Assembly: GCA_902779575.1 (NCBI GenBank)
Contig: CACZBW010000003.1
Span: 62,001-126,000, forward strand
Reading direction: 5' to 3'
DNA from: an uncultured Lachnospiraceae bacterium
GTDB taxonomy: Bacteria; Bacillota; Clostridia; Lachnospirales; Lachnospiraceae
Length of the DNA: 64,000 nucleotides
Shown: positions 26,555 through 34,209 of the stretch, piece by piece
Layout of the letters: each line of letters starts with the position of its first letter
Numbering within the stretch: the stretch's first letter is position 1
Notes under the pieces: model-generated
The model's input: only the letters and a program-made list of their open reading frames with translations
What the model was told of the DNA's origin: nothing
The model's database searches: none
Made by a program: the position numbers and the translations under genes

Positions 26555-27127
26555 TCAGATATACCTGACCAGGATATCAACTCCGACAAAGGCCAGCATG
26601 CAGCCGCCGACGCCATAGATCAGATAGCGGAACAGACAGCCCTCCTTAAAGCCGGTAAAAATCCCCGTAATCACCGCGATAACCGTCGCGCAGGCAATGA
26701 TCCCGGTGGCCCTGTAAATATTATGGCCGATAAAGCCCCAGCCGATTCCGGCCAGGAAAGTAAACAGCGCGACCATCAGCGCTTCGAGAACAATCCTTTT
26801 GTAACCGATCTCGCGCAGCTTCTCATCAATCGGCTCATGCCGGATCGTCTTGTACAGCATATAGCCGGCAATCAGAAGAAAAATGATCCCTGCCAGAAAA
26901 TAGCACAGATTTCTCAGATCCGCCGAGGAAGATTCCGAAAAAAAAGGAATCGTCGTCAGCATATATCCGCTCAGCATGGCCAGAGACTGAAAGGCAAAGA
27001 AGATCAGGCAGAGCACGCAGACCTTGAAAAGCTGTATGCTGCGGACCATCGTCCCTTCGTACTGTGCGATCAGGAATACATTCATCGACAGCCCCACCAC
27101 GATCAGCAGGTTTTCAACTACACTCAA
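26555..27127 (-). CDS. MntP/YtaF-like multi-pass membrane protein
   Basis: About 190 aa from a TTG at 27127, chosen because GGGGGTGAG stands upstream at good spacing. Six hydrophobic helices are arranged as two three-helix repeats. VVGLSMNVFLIAQYEG corresponds to the LSxDAFAVSxxxG helix of manganese exporters but has Asn in place of Asp. The second repeat (EALMVALFTFLAGIGWGF) also lacks the expected Asp. It is therefore probably not a normal Mn exporter. It has its own promoter and precedes the radical SAM and lipid kinase genes in one unit. Confidence 0.55.
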   Translation of the reverse strand: MSVVENLLIVVGLSMNVFLIAQYEGTMVRSIQLFKVCVLCLIFFAFQSLAMLSGYMLTTIPFFSESSSADLRNLCYFLAGIIFLLIAGYMLYKTIRHEPIDEKLREIGYKRIVLEALMVALFTFLAGIGWGFIGHNIYRATGIIACATVIAVITGIFTGFKEGCLFRYLIYGVGGCMLAFVGVDILVRYI

Positions 27128-27189
27128 ACAAAACTCACCCCCACAGCATAAGAAACCGGCAGTAAAAACCACCCCGAAATACCTGTACC

Positions 27190-27218
27190 AGTTTACAGGA
27201 CAGGCTGTTACTTTTCAA
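27190..27218 (-). promoter_or_regulatory. Promoter of the MntP-like/radical SAM/lipid kinase operon
   Basis: Minus strand TTGAAA (27213-27218), 17-bp spacer, TAAACT (27190-27195), 63 bp before the TTG start. The 359-bp gap 27128-27486 contains this promoter and three hairpin structures listed separately; no gene seen. Confidence 0.65.
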
Positions 27219-27240
27219 AATACAACCTGCGGTACTTGAA

Positions 27241-27276
27241 AAGAAAAAGACTACATTTTACCCGAAATGTAGTCCT
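27241..27276 (-). terminator. Terminator of the aro operon
   Basis: Minus strand GACTACATTT-CGGGTA-AAATGTAGTC followed by TTTTTCTTTTC: a perfect 10-bp stem and a long U tract, just upstream of the next promoter. Confidence 0.9.
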
Positions 27277-27308
27277 TTTAGGCCATATCATCTGGTTTTG
27301 TATATCTG

Positions 27309-27337
27309 CTTTATCTGGTTTTTAATACCAGATAAAG
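27309..27337. repeat. Perfect hairpin with ATCTGGT/ACCAGAT core
   Basis: 11-bp stem CTTTATCTGGT/ACCAGATAAAG with loop TTTTAAT. A second ATCTGGTT lies just upstream at about 27290. The same ATCTGGT/ACCAGAT pair recurs at 38865-38897. Too AT-rich for a classic terminator; could be a protein-binding site or RNA hairpin. Confidence 0.7.
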
Positions 27338-27364
27338 CCGCTGATGAACACGGGATGATTCACT

Positions 27365-27423
27365 CGCCTGAAGTCTGGTCTGCAAAAATTGTATAAACAA
27401 TTCTGACGGCTTGACTTCAGGCG
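27365..27423 (-). repeat. Copy 2 of the 37-bp repeat, bracketed by 11-bp inverted repeats
   Basis: Bases 27376-27412 match 18295-18331 at 35 of 37 positions in reverse orientation. They are flanked exactly, with no spare bases, by CGCCTGAAGTC (27365-27375) and GACTTCAGGCG (27413-27423), a perfect inverted repeat. In RNA this makes an 11-bp stem closing a 37-nt loop that itself contains AATTGT/ACAATT. It lies 63 bp after the aroD stop. Confidence 0.8.
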
Positions 27424-27486
27424 CCGCAGTCACAGGAGAATTCAGCTGCAGGATCCATCCGGTTCGTACGGAATCAGATTCGAAGA

Positions 27487-28242
27487 TCAGGCCTCCTCTG
27501 CATAATTGTGCAGAATATCCAGTATCTTCTCCAGATCCGAAGCCGGAATCTGGCCGGGCGCCGATGAGCGGCCTGCCGTCCCGAAGGTAAGGCAGCTGCC
27601 CGTAAAGGAACACGCGCAGCGGGAAATGAGTCCTTCCTTCCCCATCGACATCGTAATATAAGGCCGGTCCGCCAGTCCATCTTTCATGCGGAGGGAAGCC
27701 TTCATCAGCCGGAGCACATCCGACCCGGACGCGGGCATGACAGCGATCTTGGAGATATCAAACCCTGCCTCCTGCATGGCGCACAGCTTTGCGGTGATTT
27801 CTTCCGCAGGAGGCGTCGTCTGAAAATCATGGGCGGACCCTATCACTTTTACGCCGCTTTCTTTTAAGCGGCTGAGGAAAACTCCGCCGTCCTCCATCTT
27901 TTCAAAGCGGGCATATTCCACATCGACCAGATCCGCCTCCGGGGCTGCTTCCAGAATCTGCCGCCTGTAGGCCTCATCCGTCAGATCAGCAAGGCCGCCC
28001 TCCTCCTTTGTCCGTATGGTAAAGAGAACCGGTCTTCCGCCTGCGGCTGCCCGAAGGAGCCGGAGCGCGTTGACACAGTTATCCCTGTAATAATCCGCGC
28101 GAAATTCAATCAGGTCAATCTCCGGAGCCGAAAGACGCTTCACCGCTTCCAGCAGCTCCGAAGCGTCCGCGGCTGTTACCGGGACGCAGATCTTTACCCT
28201 TCCCTCTCCAAAAACGACATTTCCTGCCTTTACTGTCTTCAT
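27487..28242 (-). CDS. aroD: 3-dehydroquinate dehydratase, type I
   Basis: 251 aa. Cytoplasmic shikimate-pathway enzyme that dehydrates 3-dehydroquinate through a Schiff base. Active-site residues are visible: Lys165 in FDISKIAVMP, His138 in GSAHDFQTTPP, and Glu46/Arg48 in IEFRAD. Length fits type I, unlike the roughly 150-aa type II enzyme. The start overlaps the aroE stop by 4 bp, so the pair are coupled. Confidence 0.95.
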   Translation of the reverse strand: MKTVKAGNVVFGEGRVKICVPVTAADASELLEAVKRLSAPEIDLIEFRADYYRDNCVNALRLLRAAAGGRPVLFTIRTKEEGGLADLTDEAYRRQILEAAPEADLVDVEYARFEKMEDGGVFLSRLKESGVKVIGSAHDFQTTPPAEEITAKLCAMQEAGFDISKIAVMPASGSDVLRLMKASLRMKDGLADRPYITMSMGKEGLISRCACSFTGSCLTFGTAGRSSAPGQIPASDLEKILDILHNYAEEA

Positions 28243-29132
28243 ACCGGATCCTCCCGCTGATCTTCAGGGCCTGCAAAGAAGCTCCGACGGATCTTCTCCA
28301 CCGGCATCTCCTGTCCGGTCCAGAGGCGGAAAGCCTCCGCCCCCTGCCAGAGCAGCATGTACATGCCGTTGAAGGTCCTGCACCCCGCCCGGCGCGCATC
28401 CTCCAGCAGACGGGTTCTTGCCGGATCATAGATCAGGTCCATCACCGTCAGTCCTTCCCTGAGAAGATCCGGATCCGGGAGCGGGGATTTTCCGCTCTGC
28501 GCAGCCATTCCGACGGGAGTCGCGTTCACCAGGAGCGAACTTGCGTCAATCTTCTGAGCGAGAGCGGTCCTGTCATCAAGATCCGTCAGATCCGCTTCGC
28601 AGTCCGTCATCCGGCTGATCTGCTCCGCCAGTTCTCCCGCCGCTTTCCAGGAACGGGTACGGCGGTTTGCTATATGAAGCTTCTTTACGCCGTCCAGCGC
28701 GGCCTGAACCGCCGCTGCCCTGCCTGCTCCCCCTGCGCCCAGAATCGTCATCTCCGCGCCGGCAAATTCAAATCCCTTCTCCCTCACGGATTCCGAAAAG
28801 CCGTACCCGTCCGTATTATGGCCGGTCAGGCGCCCGTCCCGGTTGACGATGGTATTGACTGCGCCGATCATACGCGCGGCCGCAGACACTTCATCCAGAT
28901 ACTCCATCACGGACTGCTTGTCCGGCATCGTCACATTAAAACCGAAGACATTCAGCTCCCGGAAGACTTTCAGGGTCTCCCCGAGCCGGTCCGGCGTGAC
29001 GTCAAAGGCCAGGTAGACCCAGTCGATCCCGCGTTCCCGGAAAGCCATGTTATGCATGGCGGGAGAAATGCTGTGGCTGACCGGCGAGCCGAGAAGGCCA
29101 CCGAACCTGGTATGTCCGGTTATCTGATTCAT
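28239..29132 (-). CDS. aroE: Shikimate dehydrogenase
   Basis: 297 aa. Reduces 3-dehydroshikimate with NADPH, the step after AroD. Substrate site: SPVSHSISPAMHN, the catalytic Lys72 in NVTMPDK and Asp108 in HNTDGYG. The nucleotide loop is GAGGAGRAA (132-140), followed by ANRRTRS, where basic residues favour NADPH. The C-terminal FNGMYMLLWQGAEAF is typical. First gene of a two-gene operon; promoter not confidently placed. Confidence 0.95.
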   Translation of the reverse strand: MNQITGHTRFGGLLGSPVSHSISPAMHNMAFRERGIDWVYLAFDVTPDRLGETLKVFRELNVFGFNVTMPDKQSVMEYLDEVSAAARMIGAVNTIVNRDGRLTGHNTDGYGFSESVREKGFEFAGAEMTILGAGGAGRAAAVQAALDGVKKLHIANRRTRSWKAAGELAEQISRMTDCEADLTDLDDRTALAQKIDASSLLVNATPVGMAAQSGKSPLPDPDLLREGLTVMDLIYDPARTRLLEDARRAGCRTFNGMYMLLWQGAEAFRLWTGQEMPVEKIRRSFFAGPEDQREDPV

Positions 29133-29255
29133 AATACTCTGCTCCGTTCTATATACGCCGTCTCAGGCTTTTTATATCTCTTCTGACCAATGTGCACCCG
29201 TGCCGCCGGCAGACTGCACCGTTCAACATCCGCGATTTTGCCGCTGCCCATAAAG

Positions 29256-29283
29256 AAAGCCTCCGGCCTTAGCCAGAGGCTTT
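29256..29283 (-). terminator. ftsZ terminator
   Basis: Stem AAAGCCTCTGGC/GCCGGAGGCTTT with a 4-nt loop and one mismatch, about 15 bp after the ftsZ stop, followed by CTTTATG on the minus strand. Confidence 0.8.
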
Positions 29284-29297
29284 CCGAATCTTTTATC

Positions 29298-30500
29298 TCA
29301 GTTCCTCTTCAGGAAATCCGGAATCTGGATATCTCTCTCCGCCACCTTGCTCTGAGGCGTTCTGAGCGTAGCACCGCCCGGAAGCGTCGTTGTCCTGGGC
29401 TGCGCCGCCGGCTGCGTCTTTGCCTGGCTGCGGCTGTTGGAGAAGGAGAATCCGCCAGCCGGTCTGGATTCCTGCTTCGGGAAGCGGTAATCAGATCCGG
29501 TATTTCTGAAACTGCTGCCTCCGAACAGAGGCTTTTCATCCTTCTTGTCCGGATCCTCAAGCCCGGTCGCGATCACGGTGATGCTGGCTTCATCCGCGTA
29601 AGTATCATCGTACATGGCGCCGAAGATGATATTGGCGCCGTCGCCTGCCAGTTCCTGGACATAGCTGGCCGCGTCGTTGGCATCCATCAGGCTGATGTCT
29701 CCGCTGATATTGATGATCACATGGGTCGCGCCCTCGATCGTTGTCTCAAGCAGCGGGCTCGCGACTGCCTGCTTGACAGCCTCCAGAGCCTTGTCGTCGC
29801 CCTTCGCCTGGCCGATTCCGATATGGGCGATGCCCTTGTCCTGCATGACGGTCTTCACGTCCGCAAAATCCAGGTTGATCAGAGCCGGGAGGTTGATCAG
29901 GTCTGTAATGCCGGAGACGCCCTGCTGCAGGACCTCGTCCGCCTTTTTGAAGGCTTCCGGCATCGTGGTGCGCCGGTCGACGATCTCCAGAAGCTTGTCA
30001 TTCGGGATGACGATCAGGGTATCCACGTTGTCCTTCAGCTTATCGATACCGGTCAGAGCATTGTTCATGCGGATCTTACCCTCGAACCGGAAAGGCTTCG
30101 TAACGACTCCGACTGTAAGGATGCCCAGTTCCTTGGAGATACCGGCAATCACGGGAGCCGCACCGGTTCCGGTTCCGCCGCCCATACCGCAGGTGACAAA
30201 TACCATGTCAGCCCCCTGGATCGCGTTCCGGATCTCTTCCGTGCTCTCTTCCGCGGCCTGCTGGCCGACTTCCGGTTTTGCTCCGGCGCCGAGGCCTTTG
30301 GTGATCTTCTCGCCGATCTGGATGACCGTCGGTGCCTTCGACATGGCAAGAGCCTGCTTATCGGTGTTGACACCGATGAACTCCACTCCTGCGATCGTAT
30401 CTTCAACCATACGGTTAACGGCATTGTTTCCGGCACCGCCAACGCCAATTACTATGATCCGTGCACCGGATTCGGTTTCATTCGACATAATCTCTAACAC
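29298..30500 (-). CDS. ftsZ: Cell division GTPase FtsZ
   Basis: 400 aa from a GTG at 30500, with AAGGAGG 8 nt upstream; the in-frame ATG four codons later is too far from it. Tubulin-like GTPase that forms the Z ring. Signature GGGTGTG at 107-113 and T7 loop [10 protein letters not shown] are intact. A variable Ser/Gln/Pro-rich linker (about 330-385) leads to the conserved C-terminal tail [11 protein letters not shown] used for membrane anchors and partners. No ftsA is adjacent, so SepF or another anchor encoded elsewhere would be needed. It has its own promoter at 30641-30669. Confidence 0.98.
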   Translation of the reverse strand: MLEIMSNETESGARIIVIGVGGAGNNAVNRMVEDTIAGVEFIGVNTDKQALAMSKAPTVIQIGEKITKGLGAGAKPEVGQQAAEESTEEIRNAIQGADMVFVTCGMGGGTGTGAAPVIAGISKELGILTVGVVTKPFRFEGKIRMNNALTGIDKLKDNVDTLIVIPNDKLLEIVDRRTTMPEAFKKADEVLQQGVSGITDLINLPALINLDFADVKTVMQDKGIAHIGIGQAKGDDKALEAVKQAVASPLLETTIEGATHVIINISGDISLMDANDAASYVQELAGDGANIIFGAMYDDTYADEASITVIATGLEDPDKKDEKPLFGGSSFRNTGSDYRFPKQESRPAGGFSFSNSRSQAKTQPAAQPRTTTLPGGATLRTPQSKVAERDIQIPDFLKRN

Positions 30501-30640
30501 TGGATCTTCCTCCTTGTTCTCATGCTCCCCAAATCAGTACCGGGCTGAAGAGCCCTATATCCGCATCCGGCGGTCTTCACTCCCACCCCTTATTCAGTCC
30601 TGTGAAACAGACCGCGTCCATTAAAGTCCATATCTATTTA

Positions 30641-30669
30641 AATATACGGTGATTTGCGCATGAAATCAA
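30641..30669 (-). promoter_or_regulatory. ftsZ promoter
   Basis: Minus strand TTGATT (30664-30669), 17-bp spacer, TATATT (30641-30646), giving a leader of about 135 nt. It would let ftsZ be expressed apart from the upstream division genes. Confidence 0.75.
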
Positions 30670-30759
30670 GCAAAACATTTATGAACTCGCCGTTCTTTGC
30701 GTATTTCAGCGCTTTTCAGGACCTCCGGCCATCTTCCGGCAGCCCGGGAGAGCCGCCTT

Positions 30760-31815
30760 TTACGGCTGTATCAGCTCCCCGGTTCTGGGATCGATCTCAT
30801 TCCAGTAAGCGTCCTTGACATTGCCCGCTTCGTTCACGTAGCAGCCGGCGATCGGATTGCCGTAGGAGTCGACGACCTCCCCGTTCACCACGCGCGCATC
30901 ATAGCGCAGGGTGCCGCCGGAGTCAAATACCATGAATACAGCGGACGGCGTCTCCTCAGCCGGCTCCTGATTGTCATCCTCGTCCTGGCCGGCTTCCTCT
31001 CCTCCTGCCGAAGAATCTGTGCCTACGCCTGCCAGGGTTTCCGATCCGGTCTGCCCTTCCGTAGGCGCCGCGCTCTCGGTTTCCGCTTCCTCTTCCACGG
31101 CCGGAGCCTCCTCCCTGAAGGTGATCGCCTCGTTTTTCCCGGTAAATCCTTCCATATTCAGAGTACCCTTCTGCGAGGAGACCTCCGGATACAGCTGTAC
31201 CAGATTGGCGATTTTTTCCTCCAGGTATTCATCCCGGCCCAGCTCCACAGTAACCGTCCCCAGGACCAGGGTCATATTCCCGTTTTCATCAAAATTCACG
31301 GAATCCGGAATGAGTCCGGACTTGACCAGAAGCTGGGTGATACTCAGTACGGTCCTCAGGGACGCCTGATTGTCCAGCGTCAGTTTCTGATACAGGACCG
31401 GTTCCTCAATGGTTACCCCTGACACATAGGGAACCTGGTCGTAGACATTCTGCGAAATCTCCTGGACCACGCCCTCAGAGTCGAAATAAACTCTGTTTCC
31501 GTTATATTCCAGCTGCCCGATCAGCGTGCTCTCCGCGACAATGATCCGCACGGAGGTGGGCGAGAGCATCTTCGCCTGCACGCCGGACAGATACGGCGTA
31601 TCCTCCGCGGGCGTACTGGTTCTGTATTTCCAGCAGAAATAGAGCGTATTCTCCGTCAGAAAATCATAGATCAGATCATCGCGGATCTTTTCCGAGGAAT
31701 TGCGCTCATTGCCGATAATCTCGATTGAATGAATCCGGAAGCCGCCCAGAAGAACCGCCGCGGCGATTCCAAGCACAGCCGCCAGAATCAGGACTGCTCT
31801 GATGCCTCTGCTCAC
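30760..31815 (-). CDS. ftsQ: FtsQ/DivIB division protein with an extended C-terminus
   Basis: 351 aa from a GTG at 31815 that overlaps the murD stop (GTGA). Short cytoplasmic start, one membrane helix (about 7-26), then a POTRA domain (FRIHSIEIIGNERNSSEKI...) and beta domain up to about residue 215. The rest is unusual. An acidic Glu/Ala/Ser-rich stretch (about 220-285) leads to a final domain with VVDSYGNPIAGCYVNEAGN and DPRTGELIQP. That terminal motif resembles the repeats at the C-termini of the PBP and the TPR protein in this window. It bridges divisome components at the septum. Confidence 0.88.
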   Translation of the reverse strand: MSRGIRAVLILAAVLGIAAAVLLGGFRIHSIEIIGNERNSSEKIRDDLIYDFLTENTLYFCWKYRTSTPAEDTPYLSGVQAKMLSPTSVRIIVAESTLIGQLEYNGNRVYFDSEGVVQEISQNVYDQVPYVSGVTIEEPVLYQKLTLDNQASLRTVLSITQLLVKSGLIPDSVNFDENGNMTLVLGTVTVELGRDEYLEEKIANLVQLYPEVSSQKGTLNMEGFTGKNEAITFREEAPAVEEEAETESAAPTEGQTGSETLAGVGTDSSAGGEEAGQDEDDNQEPAEETPSAVFMVFDSGGTLRYDARVVNGEVVDSYGNPIAGCYVNEAGNVKDAYWNEIDPRTGELIQP

Positions 31816-33200
31816 TTTTCCACCCTTTTCAGCTCTCTCACCATCTCTTTGAAGATCTCACCGCGTTCCTCATAATTCCGGAACATGCCCCAGCTTGCGC
31901 AGGCAGGGCTCAGAAGAACGGCGTCCCCGCTTAAAGCCAGCTCCCTGCAGCGGTCGAAGGCCTCCCGGAAGCTTTCGCAGAGGTACACCGGCTCAAAGCC
32001 GTGTTTTGCGGCGCACTCCGCAATTTTTTCCTTCGTAGCCCCGACCAGGACAAGCGCCTTCACCTTCCCGCCGAAGCTCTCTATCCATTCATCGTAGGAG
32101 GAATCCTTGTCATATCCGCCGCCGATCAGGACCGTCGGCCTTATCATGGCCTGTACCGCCTTGATCGCGGCATCGGGGTTCGTTCCCTTGGAATCATTGT
32201 ACCAGGCGACCCCGTCAATCTCCTCCACAAACTCAATCCGGTGCTCCACCGCGCGGAAGGCTTTCAGCACCTCCCTGATCTCATCCGCGCTTACGCCGGC
32301 CGCAAGCGCGCAGAGAGCCGCGGTGCATACATTTTCATAATTATGCGCGCCAAGCAGATGCAGCTGATCCACCGGGATCAGATCTCCGTTCCCGAAGGGA
32401 CCCGACATCCTGATCACGCCGTCTTCCACATACATGCCCTCTTCCAGGACTCTGGCGCTGGAAAACCACAGAACGCGCACTTTCCCGGCAATCCTCTGCC
32501 CGAAGGAACGAAGTTCGCTGTCTTCATAGTTCAGTACCAGATAATCCTCCGGCGTCTGGTTCAGGGTGATCATCTCCTTCACCCGGATGTATTCCTCCAT
32601 GGTATGATGACGGTTCAGATGATCCGGAGTAATGTTCGTGATCGCGCTGACATGGGGATGGAAGGCATGGATCGTCTCAAGCTGGAAGGAACTGATCTCG
32701 GCAACGCAGATGCTGTCCCTGTCCGTGCGGAGCGCCGCGTCCGTGTAGGGATTGCCAATGTTTCCGACTACAAATACCTTCTCTTCACCTGCGTGACGCT
32801 TCATGATTTCTCCGAGAAGGGCCGTGGTCGTTGTCTTTCCGTTGGTTCCGGTGATGGCCAGAACCTCCCCCTGGGAACACTGGTAAGCGAGCTCGACTTC
32901 CCCCCATATGGGCACTCCGGCATCCCGGATCCGGTTCACGTCCGGAAGATCCGTCGGCACGCCGGGGCTGAGCACGCACAGGTCTGCTCTGCGGATCTGC
33001 TCATCCGGAAGCTCTTTCAGGACAATCTGCGTACATTCCGCGGCAGAAGAAGAAAGCGACTTTCTCACGGCCTCTTCTGTCAGTTTCTCATTTCCGTCAT
33101 ACAGTACCGGAAGCGCCCCGGCGTCCGCAAGAAGGCCTGCTGCCCCGATCCCGCTTTTTCCGGCGCCGAATACAAGTACTGTCTTCCCTTTCAGTTCCAT
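31812..33200 (-). CDS. murD: UDP-N-acetylmuramoyl-L-alanine:D-glutamate ligase
   Basis: 462 aa. Adds D-Glu to UDP-MurNAc-L-Ala in the cytoplasm. N-terminal UDP-binding domain VLVFGAGKSGIGAA. ATP loop GTNGKTTTT (118-126). Mur-ligase motifs NITPDHLNRHH and YNDSKGTNPDAAIKA. GGAGGAG precedes the ATG. It is followed directly by ftsQ through a 4-bp overlap; ftsW and murG, often found at this point, are absent. Confidence 0.97.
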   Translation of the reverse strand: MELKGKTVLVFGAGKSGIGAAGLLADAGALPVLYDGNEKLTEEAVRKSLSSSAAECTQIVLKELPDEQIRRADLCVLSPGVPTDLPDVNRIRDAGVPIWGEVELAYQCSQGEVLAITGTNGKTTTTALLGEIMKRHAGEEKVFVVGNIGNPYTDAALRTDRDSICVAEISSFQLETIHAFHPHVSAITNITPDHLNRHHTMEEYIRVKEMITLNQTPEDYLVLNYEDSELRSFGQRIAGKVRVLWFSSARVLEEGMYVEDGVIRMSGPFGNGDLIPVDQLHLLGAHNYENVCTAALCALAAGVSADEIREVLKAFRAVEHRIEFVEEIDGVAWYNDSKGTNPDAAIKAVQAMIRPTVLIGGGYDKDSSYDEWIESFGGKVKALVLVGATKEKIAECAAKHGFEPVYLCESFREAFDRCRELALSGDAVLLSPACASWGMFRNYEERGEIFKEMVRELKRVEK

Positions 33201-33234
33201 GAAAATCTCCTCCCTGCGGGCGTATCTGCCGCCG

Positions 33235-34209
33235 TCAGCTCAGCCGGATCGCAGCCAGCATGCACAGAAGAATCGTCACTATCGTAAATACCGCCACAAT
33301 TCTGGTCTCCGACCAGCCGCTCAGCTCAAAATGATGATGGATCGGTGCCATCTTGAAAAATCTCTTGCCGCCGGTTTTGCGGAAATAGGTGACCTGGATC
33401 ATTACGGAGAGTACCTCCACCAGGTAGACCAGGCCGATGATCAGGATAAAGACCGGCATCTTCATCATATAGGCTGCGCCTGCGACAAATCCGCCCAGCG
33501 CCAGAGATCCGGTATCCCCCATGAACACTTTGGCCGGATGTACATTATACAGAAGAAATCCGAGAAGCGCGCCGAGCACCGCAGCCGTAAAGGGTTCGAT
33601 CCCCGCCTTGAAAAAGCAGGCACAGATTGTATAAAACACAGCTACAACCGCCGTCACACTGGACGCGAGCCCGTCCAGGCCGTCAGTAAAATTCACGCCG
33701 TTCACTGTACCGATGACCGCGAAGTAGGCGATCACGGTGGCGGCGATCCTGACCGGCAGTCCGGACAGGACGAAGCCTTTCGTGAAAGGAATCAGGTAAT
33801 CCAGGCATTCCGGTGCGCGGAGCCAGAGATAGGCGATAAACGCCGTCGTCACGATAATCTGGCCGGTCATCTTCTGTCTGGGATAAAGACCGTCCGACCG
33901 CCGGAGTACAACCTTCAGGTAATCGTCTATAAAACCGATGACGCCGAAACCGGCGGTCAGGAAAAGAACCGGCAGGACTCTCGGATAGCGCCGGGCGAAA
34001 ACCAGCGATGTCAGAATCACCGATACCAGGATCGCGATCCCCCCCATCGTGGGCGTCCCTGCCTTCTTCAGGTGGGACTGGACGCCTTCCACGCGTTCTG
34101 TCTGCCCGACCTTCAGCCGGATCAGGAACGGAATCAGGAGCGGGCAGATCACCGCCGTAACCGCAAAGGAAAGAAACACCGCCAATATCGCATCCAAACT
34201 GATTATCAT
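33235..34209 (-). CDS. mraY: Phospho-N-acetylmuramoyl-pentapeptide transferase
   Basis: 324 aa, about ten membrane helices. Makes lipid I from UDP-MurNAc-pentapeptide and undecaprenyl phosphate. Family motifs: KAGTPTMGGI, GFIDDYLKV, NFTDGLDGLA and the C-terminal MAPIHHHFELSGWSE. The start overlaps the PBP stop by 4 bp (ATGA). Length and motifs are normal. Confidence 0.97.
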   Translation of the reverse strand: MIISLDAILAVFLSFAVTAVICPLLIPFLIRLKVGQTERVEGVQSHLKKAGTPTMGGIAILVSVILTSLVFARRYPRVLPVLFLTAGFGVIGFIDDYLKVVLRRSDGLYPRQKMTGQIIVTTAFIAYLWLRAPECLDYLIPFTKGFVLSGLPVRIAATVIAYFAVIGTVNGVNFTDGLDGLASSVTAVVAVFYTICACFFKAGIEPFTAAVLGALLGFLLYNVHPAKVFMGDTGSLALGGFVAGAAYMMKMPVFILIIGLVYLVEVLSVMIQVTYFRKTGGKRFFKMAPIHHHFELSGWSETRIVAVFTIVTILLCMLAAIRLS

